64,000 nt of DNA from Clostridia bacterium (GTDB lineage Bacteria > Bacillota > Clostridia > Acetivibrionales > DSM-2933): the NCBI GenBank assembly GCA_026418275.1, contig JAOABQ010000049.1, forward strand, positions 62,001 through 126,000, written 5' to 3'. A program made the position numbers and the translations under genes. Positions 44,553 to 52,961 of this stretch are shown in pieces (within the stretch, counting starts at the first letter, position 1; every line of letters starts with the position of its first letter). The notes below the pieces were generated by a model, which did not search any database, was not told the origin of the DNA, and saw nothing but the letters and a program-made list of their open reading frames with translations.

Positions 44553-44561
44553 TACAGGGAA
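44553..44561 (+). other. right attachment core of the spoVFB element
   Basis: TACAGGGAA, identical to 38870-38878. The excised-circle junction would place GGGGGATT and AATACCCC symmetrically around ACCTACAGGG, an imperfect 8-bp dyad (7 of 8 pairs). Confidence 0.85.
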
Positions 44562-44853
44562 CACACTGGCTAAGGTTTCCAATGCTATTACGGATACACC
44601 GGTAACAATGGCCTGCAAAGCACATTTGAGAAACCAAAAGCCCTTGATTTTATCTATCTCAACCAATGATGGCCTAAGTGCAAATGCGAAGAATATCGGC
44701 TTATTATTAAATATGAAAAATATTTATTTGGTTCCGTTTGGCCAGGATAATGCAGTAAGTAAGCCCAACTCTCTTGTAGCAAAAAATGAAATGATTTTGC
44801 CCACCTTATTGGAAGCTTTAAAGGGGAAACAAATACAACCCATATTAGTTTGA
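44554..44853 (+). CDS. spoVFB: 3' part of dipicolinate synthase subunit B
   Basis: This is 99 codons plus stop, reading TGNTLAKVSNAITDTPVTMA at its start, then KAHLRNQKPLILSISTNDGL, ANAKNIGLLLNMKNIYLVPF and GQDNAVSKPNSLVAKNEM. It is the typical C-terminal half of SpoVFB, with no internal stop. There is no ribosome site or start in front of it, so it can be expressed only after joining to 38592-38870. The conserved residues are intact, which argues that the gene is maintained by selection for excision rather than decaying. Confidence 0.92.
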   Translation, partial: TGNTLAKVSNAITDTPVTMACKAHLRNQKPLILSISTNDGLSANAKNIGLLLNMKNIYLVPFGQDNAVSKPNSLVAKNEMILPTLLEALKGKQIQPILV

Positions 44854-45256
44854 TAAATACAACTACATAATATTATGGCTGATAAAAAGATAAAGGGAGG
44901 ACTTTTAAGGGTTCTCTTATTTTTTGCTTTCCGGGGGATTATTTCCCCTTTAAGACTGCTTTCTTATAAAGTTCTTTGGGGGGACATTTCCACTTTTATA
45001 TTTGACAAAGTCCGGCATGAAGGAGCCAATTCTTTTTCTTAGATATTTCCTGATCAAATTATCAATTTTTTAAAAAAATATTGTAATGTCTATTTATATT
45101 GGAATTAACTTCCTAAATATAATGAAGAGAGGGTTTCTTTAGGCAGTATTCTGTTTAAAAATATAAAAAATTGACATCCTATAGGGAATCACATAAAATA
45201 AAATATAGTTTTTCGATAAAAGATACAAATTAAAATAGAAAGGTATGATTGAATTC
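44854..45256 (+). other. 403-bp region between spoVFB and folD
   Basis: Holds a weak GGGG-ATTATTT-CCCC hairpin (about 44934-44950) that may end the spoVF transcript, and the folD promoter at 45171-45199. No coding sequence seen. Confidence 0.55.
45171..45199 (+). promoter_or_regulatory. sigma-A promoter for folD
   Basis: TTGACA (45171-45176), 17 bp, TAAAAT (45194-45199). Confidence 0.8.
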
Positions 45257-46111
45257 ATGGAAGCAAAGATCTTGAGCGGAAAAGATTTATCTGCAAAAGT
45301 TAAAGAACAGCTGAAACAAGAAGTTGGGAGTATGCGGGAAAACGGGATTATTCCCGGGCTGGCAGTAATAATTGTTGGAGATGACCCTGCATCAAGAATT
45401 TATGTGAATAATAAGAAAAAGGCATGCCGGGAGATCGGAATTGAATCATATGAGTATGCGCTTTCTGAGGAGACAAGTGAGGCAGAGTTATTGGAATTGG
45501 TAGAAAAGCTTAATCAGGATAATAAGGTAAGCGGGATTTTAGTACAGCTTCCCTTGCCGAGACATATTAATGAAGAAAAAGTAATTCTTGCAATCTGTCC
45601 GGAAAAGGATGTAGATGCCTTCCACCCTGTCAATGTAGGTAAAATCATGATCGGAAAGCCTGATTTCCTGCCCTGTACTCCTGCAGGAGTAATGGAATTG
45701 ATCGAAGAAAGCGGTGTTGATGTGGCAGGAAAGGAGTGTGTTGTTGTAGGAAGAAGCAATATTGTTGGAAAACCTCAATCCATGTTACTACTGGCCAAAC
45801 ATGGGACCGTTACCATCTGCCATTCAAAAACAAAGAATTTGGATGAAGTTTGTAGAAGAGCAGATATTTTAGTTGTGGCTGTCGGAAAACCTGAGTTGGT
45901 CAAGGGAAGCAGTATTAAGCCGGGAGCAGTAGTCTTGGATGTGGGGATGAACAGACTGGAAAATAAGAAAGTTGTTGGAGATGTTGAATTCTCGTCAGCG
46001 AAAGAAGTTGCCTCCTACATAACACCCGTACCCGGAGGGGTTGGGCCTATGACCATCGCAATGCTTATGAAAAATACAGTCAAGGCGGCGAAACTTCAAA
46101 ACGGAAAATAG
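45257..46111 (+). CDS. folD: bifunctional methylenetetrahydrofolate dehydrogenase / methenyltetrahydrofolate cyclohydrolase
   Basis: This protein is about 284 residues. It converts 5,10-methylene-THF to 5,10-methenyl-THF with NADP and then to 10-formyl-THF. Signatures are VIIVGDDPASRIYVNNKKKACREIGI (with the catalytic Lys), GILVQLPLPRHINEEKV, the NADP site VVVGRSNIVGKPQSMLL and the closing PVPGGVGPMTIAMLMKNTV. Both ATG 45245 and ATG 45257 are possible; the former lies only a base or so after AAAGG, so I use 45257. The next gene begins 14 bp after the stop. Confidence 0.95.
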   Translation: MEAKILSGKDLSAKVKEQLKQEVGSMRENGIIPGLAVIIVGDDPASRIYVNNKKKACREIGIESYEYALSEETSEAELLELVEKLNQDNKVSGILVQLPLPRHINEEKVILAICPEKDVDAFHPVNVGKIMIGKPDFLPCTPAGVMELIEESGVDVAGKECVVVGRSNIVGKPQSMLLLAKHGTVTICHSKTKNLDEVCRRADILVVAVGKPELVKGSSIKPGAVVLDVGMNRLENKKVVGDVEFSSAKEVASYITPVPGGVGPMTIAMLMKNTVKAAKLQNGK

Positions 46112-46125
46112 GCAAGGGAGGATAG

Positions 46126-46785
46126 ATGGCGGATTACATTTCAGACCTTGAAAAAATAAAATTAAGTAGTGAAAAGTTAAAAAAAGTATATTATAACCAA
46201 AAAGGAAAAGAAGAGCAGTTGATTAAACAGAAGGCAGGCTTGGAAGAGACTTTGCAAAGGACGGCAGAGCATATAGAAACCCTGGAAAAGGTAAGAATTT
46301 TGCTTCAAAAGGTCTCTGAGTTTGCAAGAGAACAATCGAGACAACAGATAGAAGCATTGGTAACCAATTGCCTTCAGTTCATCTTTGATTCGAATATAGA
46401 GTTTAGAATCGAGATCAATGAGGTCCGGGGCAAACCGGATGCGGAATTCTTTGTTTTAAGCAATATAAGTGGCGATATCATTAAAACCAAACCGCAGGAA
46501 GCCAGAGGTGGGGGAATTATTGATATTATTTCCCTTGCTATAAGAATCGCAATGCTGGAATGTAGTAACCTTGATATTAAAGGCCCTATTATTCTTGATG
46601 AGCCGGCCAAACATGTAAGCGACGAATATATAACTCATGTAGCGGAATTTTTAAAACAGATTTCGGTGATGTTTGGAAGGCAGGTTATTATGGTTACCCA
46701 CAACAAGCATTTAAGTGAAATTGCTGATAAATGCTACCGTGTTGACATGGTAAATGGCATAAGCAGAGTAATTTTTGATTCTTGA
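46126..46785 (+). CDS. coiled-coil ABC/SMC-type ATPase half lacking Walker A
   Basis: This is a 219-residue protein. Residues 10-80 form a predicted coiled coil. The C-terminal half has an ABC-type signature region (EARGGGIIDIISLAIRIAML, 125-144), Walker B PIILDEP (154-160) and a switch His in VMVTHN-like IMVTHN (188-193). No P-loop is present, because the frame starts with the coiled coil. This is the arrangement of the C-terminal half of RecN/SMC/Rad50-like ATPases. It may pair with a separately encoded N-terminal half or have lost ATPase activity. It follows folD closely and precedes rny. Confidence 0.75.
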   Translation: MADYISDLEKIKLSSEKLKKVYYNQKGKEEQLIKQKAGLEETLQRTAEHIETLEKVRILLQKVSEFAREQSRQQIEALVTNCLQFIFDSNIEFRIEINEVRGKPDAEFFVLSNISGDIIKTKPQEARGGGIIDIISLAIRIAMLECSNLDIKGPIILDEPAKHVSDEYITHVAEFLKQISVMFGRQVIMVTHNKHLSEIADKCYRVDMVNGISRVIFDS

Positions 46786-46810
46786 CATAAAAATTAAAAA
46801 AGTTTAAAAT
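46782..46810 (+). promoter_or_regulatory. sigma-A promoter for rny
   Basis: TTGACA (46782-46787), 17 bp, then TAAAAT (46805-46810). The -35 overlaps the stop codon of the previous gene. Confidence 0.75.
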
Positions 46811-46880
46811 GTATCTGTGCTTTAAATCACTGGCTTAGTAAATTGACCATTGAAAACTGAATACAGAGGAGGTGTGTGTT

Positions 46881-48461
46881 ATTCAACAAATTATTATTGG
46901 AGCGTTAATTGGAGGCTTAGTAGTTGGTGTAATAGCAGTAATTGCTTTGACTATAGTATCCCGTAAAGCGTTTAACCGAGGCGTTGAACATAGAAAAAAG
47001 AATGCCGAAGCAGAAATCGGTAGTGCTGAACAGGAAGCTAAAAGAATTGTTAGTGAAGCGCAGAAAGTTGCGGAAGGAAAAAAACGCGAAGTATTGTTGG
47101 AAGCGAAGGAAGAGGTTCATAAAAGCAGGGTAGAACTTGAGAGGGAAATCAAGGACCGAAGGAATGAGATTCAGCGCTTGGAAAGAAGATTGGTCCAAAA
47201 GGAAGAATCTCTTGATAAAAAAGTAGAGGCCCTTGAGCAAAAAGATGAAGCTTTAAACAAGAAAACAAAAGAAGTACAGCTCCTACAGGATAAAACCGTT
47301 GAACTGCAAAAAAAGCAAATGGAAGAATTGGAGCGCATATCAGGACTTTCTATTGAGGAAGCAAAAGAATACCTTCTGAAAAACATTGAAAGTGAAGTAA
47401 AACATGAAGCTGCAATACTTGTAAAAGAAATTGAAGCAAAAGCGAAAGAGGAAGCAGACAGAAAAGCAAAGGACGTTATTGCATGTGCGATTCAGAAGTG
47501 TGCGGCAGACCATGTTTCTGAAGTGACAGTATCGGTAGTACCTCTTCCGAACGACGAAATGAAAGGAAGAATTATAGGCCGTGAAGGTAGAAATATTCGG
47601 ACTTTGGAAACGTTGACAGGAATTGATTTAATTATTGACGACACACCGGAAGCAGTTATATTATCCGGATTTGATCCGATAAGAAGGGAAGTTGCAAGGA
47701 TCACGCTGGAAAAGCTTATACTTGACGGTAGAATACATCCTGCAAGGATTGAAGAAATGGTAGATAAAGCTAGAAAAGAAGTTGAAAATACCATTCGTCA
47801 AGAAGGTGATAATGCAACGTTTGAAACGGGTGTTCACGGATTGCATCCTGAAATTATCAAACTTTTAGGTAAGTTGAAATTCCGGACCAGTTATGGACAA
47901 AATGTTTTGACCCACTCCATTGAAGTTTCACACCTGGCTGGGCTGATGGCAGCTGAGTTAGGTGCGGATGTGAGCCTTGCTAAAAGAGCAGGATTGCTGC
48001 ACGATATAGGAAAAGCGGTTGACCATGAGGTGGAGGGTTCACATGTTACCATCGGTGGTGATCTTGCCAAGAAGTACAGAGAGGGAAATGATGTTGTTAA
48101 TGCGATTTTAGCGCATCATGGGGATGTTGAAGCAACGACAATGATTGCGGTGCTTGTACAGGCAGCCGATTCAATATCAGCTGCAAGACCGGGTGCCAGA
48201 AGAGAAACATTAGAATCTTATATCAAACGTTTGGAAAAACTTGAAGAGATTGCGAATTCTTTCCCTGGAGTAGACAAATCCTTTGCTATACAAGCAGGTA
48301 GGGAAGTTCGAATTATGGTTAAACCAGATGATGTATCTGATGATAATATCGTTTTAGTTGCTAGGGAAATTGTTAAAAAGATTGAAAGCGAACTGGAATA
48401 TCCAGGACAAATTAAAGTAAATGTTATTAGGGAAACAAGAGCCATTGATTATGCTAAATAA
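46881..48461 (+). CDS. rny: ribonuclease Y
   Basis: This protein is about 526 residues and is a membrane-anchored endoribonuclease that initiates mRNA decay. One N-terminal helix ([20 protein letters not shown]) is followed by a long coiled coil (about 30-190), a KH domain ([21 protein letters not shown]) and an HD domain (GLLHDIGKA...AILAHHGD). The nearest standard start, GTG 46872, overlaps the AGGAGG ribosome site (46867-46872). The only codon at proper spacing (8 bp) is ATT at 46881, so a rare start codon is likely. It is followed by ymdB and spoVS, as in B. subtilis. Confidence 0.95.
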   Translation: MQQIIIGALIGGLVVGVIAVIALTIVSRKAFNRGVEHRKKNAEAEIGSAEQEAKRIVSEAQKVAEGKKREVLLEAKEEVHKSRVELEREIKDRRNEIQRLERRLVQKEESLDKKVEALEQKDEALNKKTKEVQLLQDKTVELQKKQMEELERISGLSIEEAKEYLLKNIESEVKHEAAILVKEIEAKAKEEADRKAKDVIACAIQKCAADHVSEVTVSVVPLPNDEMKGRIIGREGRNIRTLETLTGIDLIIDDTPEAVILSGFDPIRREVARITLEKLILDGRIHPARIEEMVDKARKEVENTIRQEGDNATFETGVHGLHPEIIKLLGKLKFRTSYGQNVLTHSIEVSHLAGLMAAELGADVSLAKRAGLLHDIGKAVDHEVEGSHVTIGGDLAKKYREGNDVVNAILAHHGDVEATTMIAVLVQAADSISAARPGARRETLESYIKRLEKLEEIANSFPGVDKSFAIQAGREVRIMVKPDDVSDDNIVLVAREIVKKIESELEYPGQIKVNVIRETRAIDYAK

Positions 48462-48601
48462 TGGGTTAAATAAAAAGCGTGGAAACACGCTTTTTATGAT
48501 GTTAAGAGATATTTGGGGTAAGTATAGCCAGCATTTCTAACCCCTTGCAAATTTCTTTGTAATGTGCTTGAATAGTAGCATAAAGGACGGAGGAACAACC
48601 A

Positions 48602-49384
48602 TTGAAAGTTTTGTTTATCGGTGACATTGTAGGAAATCCAGGAAGAAAGACTGCAAAGGAAATAATACAAAAAATAAAAAAGGAAGAGGAAATTGATTTT
48701 TGTATTGCCAACTGTGAAAATTCCGCAGGCGGAAGCGGAATTACGTATGTTGTTGCTCAGGAGTTGTATAATTCAGGAATTGACGTAATTACATTAGGGA
48801 ATCATACCTGGTCCAAGAACGAAGTTCTAAATTTTATTGATTCTGACTCCAGGATTGTAAGACCGGCCAATTACCCACAAGAATTACCGGGAAAAGGATC
48901 GACAGTTGTCAGTCGTGGCAATATTAAAATCGGTGTTTTGAATTTGATGGGGAGGGTCTATATGGATAGTATAGACTGTCCGTTTAAGGCTGCTGAACGG
49001 GAAATTGAATATTTAAAGAACTTTGTTAAAGTTGTTATTGTAGACATGCATGCAGAGGCTACATCTGAAAAATGTGCATTAGCTTGGCACTTGGATGGGC
49101 GGGTGAGTTGTGTTTTAGGAACTCATACTCATGTACAGACGGCAGATGAAAGGATTTTACCCTGTGGAACGGCATTCATTTCGGATGTAGGTATGACCGG
49201 ACCCTATGATGGGATCATCGGTGTAGACCGGGACATTATATTGAAAAAATTCATTACGCATATGCCTGTACGCTTTGAAATTGCCAAGGGACCAACCCAG
49301 TTCAATGCAGTTATCTTGGATATTGATGATAAAAACGGAAAAACAAGGAGAATTGATAGGGTTTATAAGGTTTTAAACCAATAA
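48602..49384 (+). CDS. ymdB: YmdB-family metallophosphoesterase
   Basis: This 260-residue enzyme belongs to the TIGR00282/YmdB family, described in B. subtilis as a 2',3'-cyclic nucleotide phosphodiesterase affecting multicellular behaviour. Metal ligands lie in FIGDIVGNPGRK, NCENSAGGSG, LGNHTWSKNE, VDMHAEATSEK and LGTHTHVQTADE. The start is TTG 48602 with GGAGG upstream. It is encoded after rny and before spoVS, the conserved order in sporeformers. Confidence 0.94.
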   Translation: MKVLFIGDIVGNPGRKTAKEIIQKIKKEEEIDFCIANCENSAGGSGITYVVAQELYNSGIDVITLGNHTWSKNEVLNFIDSDSRIVRPANYPQELPGKGSTVVSRGNIKIGVLNLMGRVYMDSIDCPFKAAEREIEYLKNFVKVVIVDMHAEATSEKCALAWHLDGRVSCVLGTHTHVQTADERILPCGTAFISDVGMTGPYDGIIGVDRDIILKKFITHMPVRFEIAKGPTQFNAVILDIDDKNGKTRRIDRVYKVLNQ

Positions 49385-49416
49385 TTATAAAATATTACAT
49401 AAAATTTTACCTAAAA

Positions 49417-49445
49417 AAAGGGTTTTTAAAATTTTTGTAGAATAC
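49417..49445 (+). promoter_or_regulatory. possible sigma-H promoter for spoVS
   Basis: AAAGGGTTT (49417-49425), 11 bp, then GTAGAATAC with GAAT at 49440-49443. This resembles the sigma-H pattern RNAGGAWWW-N11/12-RNNGAATWW with one mismatch in the -35. spoVS is sigma-H dependent in B. subtilis. Confidence 0.45.
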
Positions 49446-49480
49446 TTAGTAATAAGAATTGTTCAGGGGGGTAAATTTTT

Positions 49481-49744
49481 ATGGACGTTTTAAAGGTCTC
49501 ATCAAAATCCAATCCAAACTCTATAGCAGGGGCTTTAGCAGGCGTGATCAGAGAAAAAGGAACAGCGGAAATTCAGGCAATAGGTGCCGGTGCATTAAAC
49601 CAAGCAGTTAAGGCAGTAGCGATTGCAAGGGGGTTTGTTGCTCCATCCGGGATTGAATTGATTTGTATACCTGCATTTACCGATATAGAAATTGATGGCG
49701 AAGAAAGAACTGCAATAAAGCTTATTGTAGAGCCAAGACGATAA
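49481..49744 (+). CDS. spoVS: stage V sporulation protein S
   Basis: This 87-residue protein is nearly invariant in the family: MDVLKVSSKSNPNSIAGALA, then QAIGAGALNQAVKAVAIARG and IELICIPAFTDIEIDGEERT. SpoVS influences progression of sporulation and coat assembly. GGGGGG precedes ATG 49481. The gene has its own promoter candidate and a terminator. Confidence 0.97.
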   Translation: MDVLKVSSKSNPNSIAGALAGVIREKGTAEIQAIGAGALNQAVKAVAIARGFVAPSGIELICIPAFTDIEIDGEERTAIKLIVEPRR

Positions 49745-49756
49745 GATAATAAAGTT

Positions 49757-49782
49757 AAAAAAGCATGTAAGTGCTTTTTTTT
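49757..49782 (+). terminator. terminator after spoVS
   Basis: Stem AAAAAAGCA/TGCTTTTTT with a 6-base loop, extended T-run. Confidence 0.88.
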
Positions 49783-49819
49783 TATGCTTTTTTAGGTGTT
49801 GACATGAAGTCATAGTGAG

Positions 49820-49871
49820 ATATGACTGTTATAGTTTAAAGATATGACTGTTTTTGCATAAAAATATGACT
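49820..49871 (+). repeat. three ATATGACT repeats at exact 22-bp period
   Basis: ATATGACT occurs at 49820, 49842 and 49864; the first two continue as ATATGACTGTT. The 22-bp spacing equals about two helical turns, so all three face the same side of the DNA. They end 7 bp before a promoter-like -35. Confidence 0.65.
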
Positions 49872-49878
49872 TTTTAAT

Positions 49879-49908
49879 CTTACATTTTGTTAATGCATGA
49901 TATATAAT
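49879..49908 (+). promoter_or_regulatory. promoter candidate far upstream of the sugar transporter
   Basis: CTTACA (49879-49884), 18 bp, TATAAT (49903-49908). It lies directly downstream of the 22-bp repeats and about 750 bp before the solute-binding protein gene. Confidence 0.45.
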
Positions 49909-50665
49909 CTATATGAAGGTATAAGAGTCTAGTGCTATGAAAGTGGGAAAGAACATTTTACGCCACTTACAGGAACTATTAATGTATGATGAGTAATTGC
50001 AAAATTTATTAAAATTAAACTTCAACTATCATCAATATGGGAAAAACCTCATAAGCAGGTATTGTCGAGTGCAATCTAGCTTACTGAAAAAGAGTGGTTA
50101 ATAAATTCAAAAAATAATGCATACATTTGTCCCCTAAAACGTAATATTTAAAGTGTAAACTTATTAAGAACATGAGGGAGCATTTTTTCAACAGAATATT
50201 TTTAGTATCCATAAAAGGAATTTACGAAATGAAATTTTAAGTTGAAAAAACGTAAGCGGCATGAAAATAAGAGCTTTTATTTAGCTTTTTAAGAGGCCAT
50301 AATCATAAGGAACGAAGACTTTATGGAACCCTATTTACAATTGTATGAAAATGGTATATATTAATCTTGAAAAAACGTATTGCTTTGAAGAAGATTATTG
50401 TTTATAATGTTATTAGCTTATGCTAAGTTTAGGAAGTTTAAAACCCTATGTAGTCGGATTTGTGGGTTTTTACATATATTTGTTTTGGGACTTATATGTT
50501 TACATAAAAGGGGAATATTGTTTTTGAAACCCAAAGGTTTAAATCTGTGGGTGTTAAAATATGATTCTTACAATAGGAGGGGTGAAGGGTCAAAATGATT
50601 TGCCTGAAACCTTGAGTATTGACAGAATAAAAACAATATAAAAAAAGAAGGAGAGTGTTTTTTAA
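49909..50665 (+). other. 757-bp non-coding region before the sugar ABC operon
   Basis: AT-rich. A hairpin-prone segment lies at about 49938-49970 (AAGTGG pairing with CCACTT). A 66-codon open frame (50398-50598) has no ribosome site and an atypical composition, so I do not call it. TTGACA at 50619-50624 lacks a properly spaced -10. It may be a long leader or an upstream regulatory region. Confidence 0.5.
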
Positions 50666-51994
50666 ATGAAAAAGGCTTTAAGGACTATTGCTGTGGGATT
50701 GACAATGGCTATGTCATTGTCCGCATTTGTTGCTTGCGGTGGCAACAACAACAATACAACACCGACAGAATCTCAGGCTCCGACAGAATCACAAGCACCA
50801 GCATCAGAAGCACCAGCTGCTCTTGATCCAGAAGGTGAAATCAAAGCATTAACGTACATGACTGGTAGCGATTCTTTTACAGGCGCTTGGAAAGAAGCTA
50901 TCAAAGGCTTTACAGCGAAATACCCGAAGGTTAAAGTTAATGACGAATCCGTTCCAGCTCCGAACGATGTGTTTAAGACAAAGATTAACACTGACTTTGC
51001 AGCAGGTAACGAACCTGATATCGCTTTCGGTTTCACTGGCGCAGACTCCAAACCGCTCGTTGATTCCGGAAAATTGATGACTTGGGATGAAGAACTTGCT
51101 AAAGATACAGCATGGGCAGGAAACTTCTACCAAGGTGCTCTTGATGCAGTAAAATATCAACCAGACGGAAAGATCTATGGTCTCCCATACATAGGATACT
51201 ATGAAGGTTTCTTCTACAATAAAGATTTGTTTACAGCAAATGGAATTAACGCACCGATAGCTACTTGGGATGATCTCTTGAAAGCAATCGAAACATTCAA
51301 AGGTAAAGGAATTACTCCAATCGCAATTTCCTTTGCTGAAGAACCACACTACATGATCGAATATGCTATCTTAAAAGCAGGTGGCGTAGATGGTCACAAG
51401 GCTGCTTTTGATCCATCATGGAAAGATGGTTTGAACGCAATCAAAGATTTGTATGACAAAGGCGCTTTCCCGAAAGATGCTCTTACAATCAAATCAGCTG
51501 CTGCTAACCAATTGTTTATGGATGGAAAAGCTGCTATGTTGATTCAAGGTTCATGGGCTGCTGGCGGATTCAAAGAAGATTTCGCTGCAAAAACTGGAAT
51601 TATGCCATTGCCTGTAACTCCTAACGGAAAAGGCGATCCGACTTCCATCATCCAAGGTTTCGGTAGCGGATGGTATGTAAGTAAAGCAAAGAACGAAGCA
51701 TCTAAGGGCGCAGGCGTTGCATTTGCTAAGTACTTAACTACTCCTGAAGTTGCTAAAACATTTATCGCAGTTGGCGGTACTCCTGCAATCAAAGGATCAG
51801 AACCAACTGGTGTATCAGCAGTTCGTCAAAGTGGATTTGACATGATTAAGAACGCACAAAGTTCTGATATCCCTGTTGATAACAGAATCAAATCAGAATC
51901 CTTCAAGAAGATCTGGAAAGACTTGTCCTATGTTGTAAGCGGCAAGAAGACTGCTGAAGATCTCCTCAAAGAAGCTGAAGCTTTAAACAAGTAA
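50666..51994 (+). CDS. CUT1-family sugar ABC transporter, solute-binding lipoprotein
   Basis: This is a 442-residue protein. The lipoprotein signal MKKALRTIAVGLTMAMSLSA ends at the lipobox AFVAC (Cys24). A Thr/Ser/Pro/Ala-rich linker (about 30-53) is followed by a type 1 extracellular solute-binding domain with KIYGLPYIGYYEGFFYNKDLF and MLIQGSWAAGGF. It captures oligosaccharides and delivers them to the two permeases downstream. Codon use (many AAC, GCA, CTC, TCC) looks more biased than its neighbours, consistent with very high expression. AAGGAG lies 13 bp upstream. A strong intercistronic hairpin follows. No ATPase gene is present, so a shared MsmX/MsiK-type ATPase must serve it. Confidence 0.92.
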   Translation: MKKALRTIAVGLTMAMSLSAFVACGGNNNNTTPTESQAPTESQAPASEAPAALDPEGEIKALTYMTGSDSFTGAWKEAIKGFTAKYPKVKVNDESVPAPNDVFKTKINTDFAAGNEPDIAFGFTGADSKPLVDSGKLMTWDEELAKDTAWAGNFYQGALDAVKYQPDGKIYGLPYIGYYEGFFYNKDLFTANGINAPIATWDDLLKAIETFKGKGITPIAISFAEEPHYMIEYAILKAGGVDGHKAAFDPSWKDGLNAIKDLYDKGAFPKDALTIKSAAANQLFMDGKAAMLIQGSWAAGGFKEDFAAKTGIMPLPVTPNGKGDPTSIIQGFGSGWYVSKAKNEASKGAGVAFAKYLTTPEVAKTFIAVGGTPAIKGSEPTGVSAVRQSGFDMIKNAQSSDIPVDNRIKSESFKKIWKDLSYVVSGKKTAEDLLKEAEALNK

Positions 51995-52021
51995 TTGTTT
52001 TCTGATCTATAAAAAGTAAAT

Positions 52022-52063
52022 TAACAGTTAAATATGGCGGGGAACTGCCATATTTAACTGTTA
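52022..52063 (+). promoter_or_regulatory. intercistronic hairpin between binding protein and permease genes
   Basis: A perfect 17-bp stem (TAACAGTTAAATATGGC, 52022-52038) pairs with 52047-52063 across an 8-base loop. It has no long T-run. Such hairpins often stabilise the upstream mRNA and reduce read-through, giving more binding protein than permease. Confidence 0.75.
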
Positions 52064-52085
52064 TTAATGTAAAGGGGTAGCATCT

Positions 52086-52961
52086 ATGATTTTAAAAGAT
52101 AAAAAATATATGGTTTTATTTCTTACTCCGGCATTACTTCTTGTAACCGCATTTCTTTATTTTCCACTTATTTTGAATGTAATCATGGGCTTTTTTGATA
52201 TAGGGACCGGTGTTACATTGAAAGGTGCAAAGTATATTGGTTTAGCTAACTTTAAAGCACTTATAGATGACCCTGTAATCGGAAAAGCACTTATAAATAC
52301 TTTGATTGTAATGGTCGGGTGTATTATTTTTGAAATTGGTCTTGCAATGTTTTTAGCTTTCTTGGTTGATACAATCACTAAGGGTTTGAAATTCTTCCGG
52401 ACCGTGTTTTTCTTCCCAACCATGATTTCTGGTACCGCAATCGGTTTGATGTTCTATCTTATCTATGACTATGAGTACGGTTTGTTAAACTTTATCTTTA
52501 ATAATATATTTGGTGCTGAAAAAGTTCTGTGGCTGCAAAATGAAACAGCATCCATTTATCTATGCCTGATTCCTATTGTTTGGCAAATGGTTGGTTTCTA
52601 TTTCGTTATAGTCCTAACTGCGATGACAACAGTTCCGGCAGATATTTATGAGTCGGCAATGCTTGATGGGATTACGGGTGTAAAAAAGGCTTTTTACATT
52701 ACCATACCTCTTATCTGGGATGTTATAGTATCATCTATCATATTTGTTGTTGCAGGAACGTTCAGAGTATTCGACGTTGCGTTTATGATAACCAACGGAG
52801 GTCCTCTTGATTCAAGTCAACTCCTCAGCACGTATATGAACTCCCATAGAGGTACGAATAATGACTATGCTGCAGCGATTGCCACATTAATCATTATTTG
52901 TGGAGTGGTAGTAAATAAAATTGCAAATATATTGACAAAAAGGGAATCTGTTTCATACTAA
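52086..52961 (+). CDS. CUT1-family sugar ABC transporter permease 1
   Basis: This 291-residue protein has six membrane helices. The ATPase-contact EAA loop DIYESAMLDGITGVKKAFYITIPLI lies in the second half. It starts with the usual LTPALLLVTAFLYFPLI helix. It is the MsmF/MalF-type partner of the second permease. GGGG precedes the ATG. Confidence 0.93.
   Translation: MILKDKKYMVLFLTPALLLVTAFLYFPLILNVIMGFFDIGTGVTLKGAKYIGLANFKALIDDPVIGKALINTLIVMVGCIIFEIGLAMFLAFLVDTITKGLKFFRTVFFFPTMISGTAIGLMFYLIYDYEYGLLNFIFNNIFGAEKVLWLQNETASIYLCLIPIVWQMVGFYFVIVLTAMTTVPADIYESAMLDGITGVKKAFYITIPLIWDVIVSSIIFVVAGTFRVFDVAFMITNGGPLDSSQLLSTYMNSHRGTNNDYAAAIATLIIICGVVVNKIANILTKRESVSY

Larger units (their letters stand above)
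38870..44561. mobile_element. skin-like intervening element inside spoVFB, 5,683 bp
   Basis: The element is bounded by the direct 9-bp repeat TACAGGGAA (38870-38878 and 44553-44561). It encodes a large serine recombinase next to the left end, transcribed toward that end. Cargo includes a tyrosine phosphatase, several small membrane or zinc-ribbon proteins, a 42-residue protein and a lipoprotein. Excision recreates uninterrupted spoVFB. This is the layout of the sigK skin element with SpoIVCA in B. subtilis. From memory, a spoVFB-interrupting element (vfbin) has been described in Bacillus weihenstephanensis; whether this one is related is unknown. Confidence 0.9.

Noticed and set aside
38899-44561. 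element as a prophage
   Set aside because: No capsid, terminase, portal, tail, lysis or replication genes are present.
50398-50598. 66-codon plus-strand open frame before the sugar-binding protein
   Set aside because: TTG start without ribosome site, composition (Leu/Phe/Lys/Cys) like random AT-rich DNA, no recognisable family.
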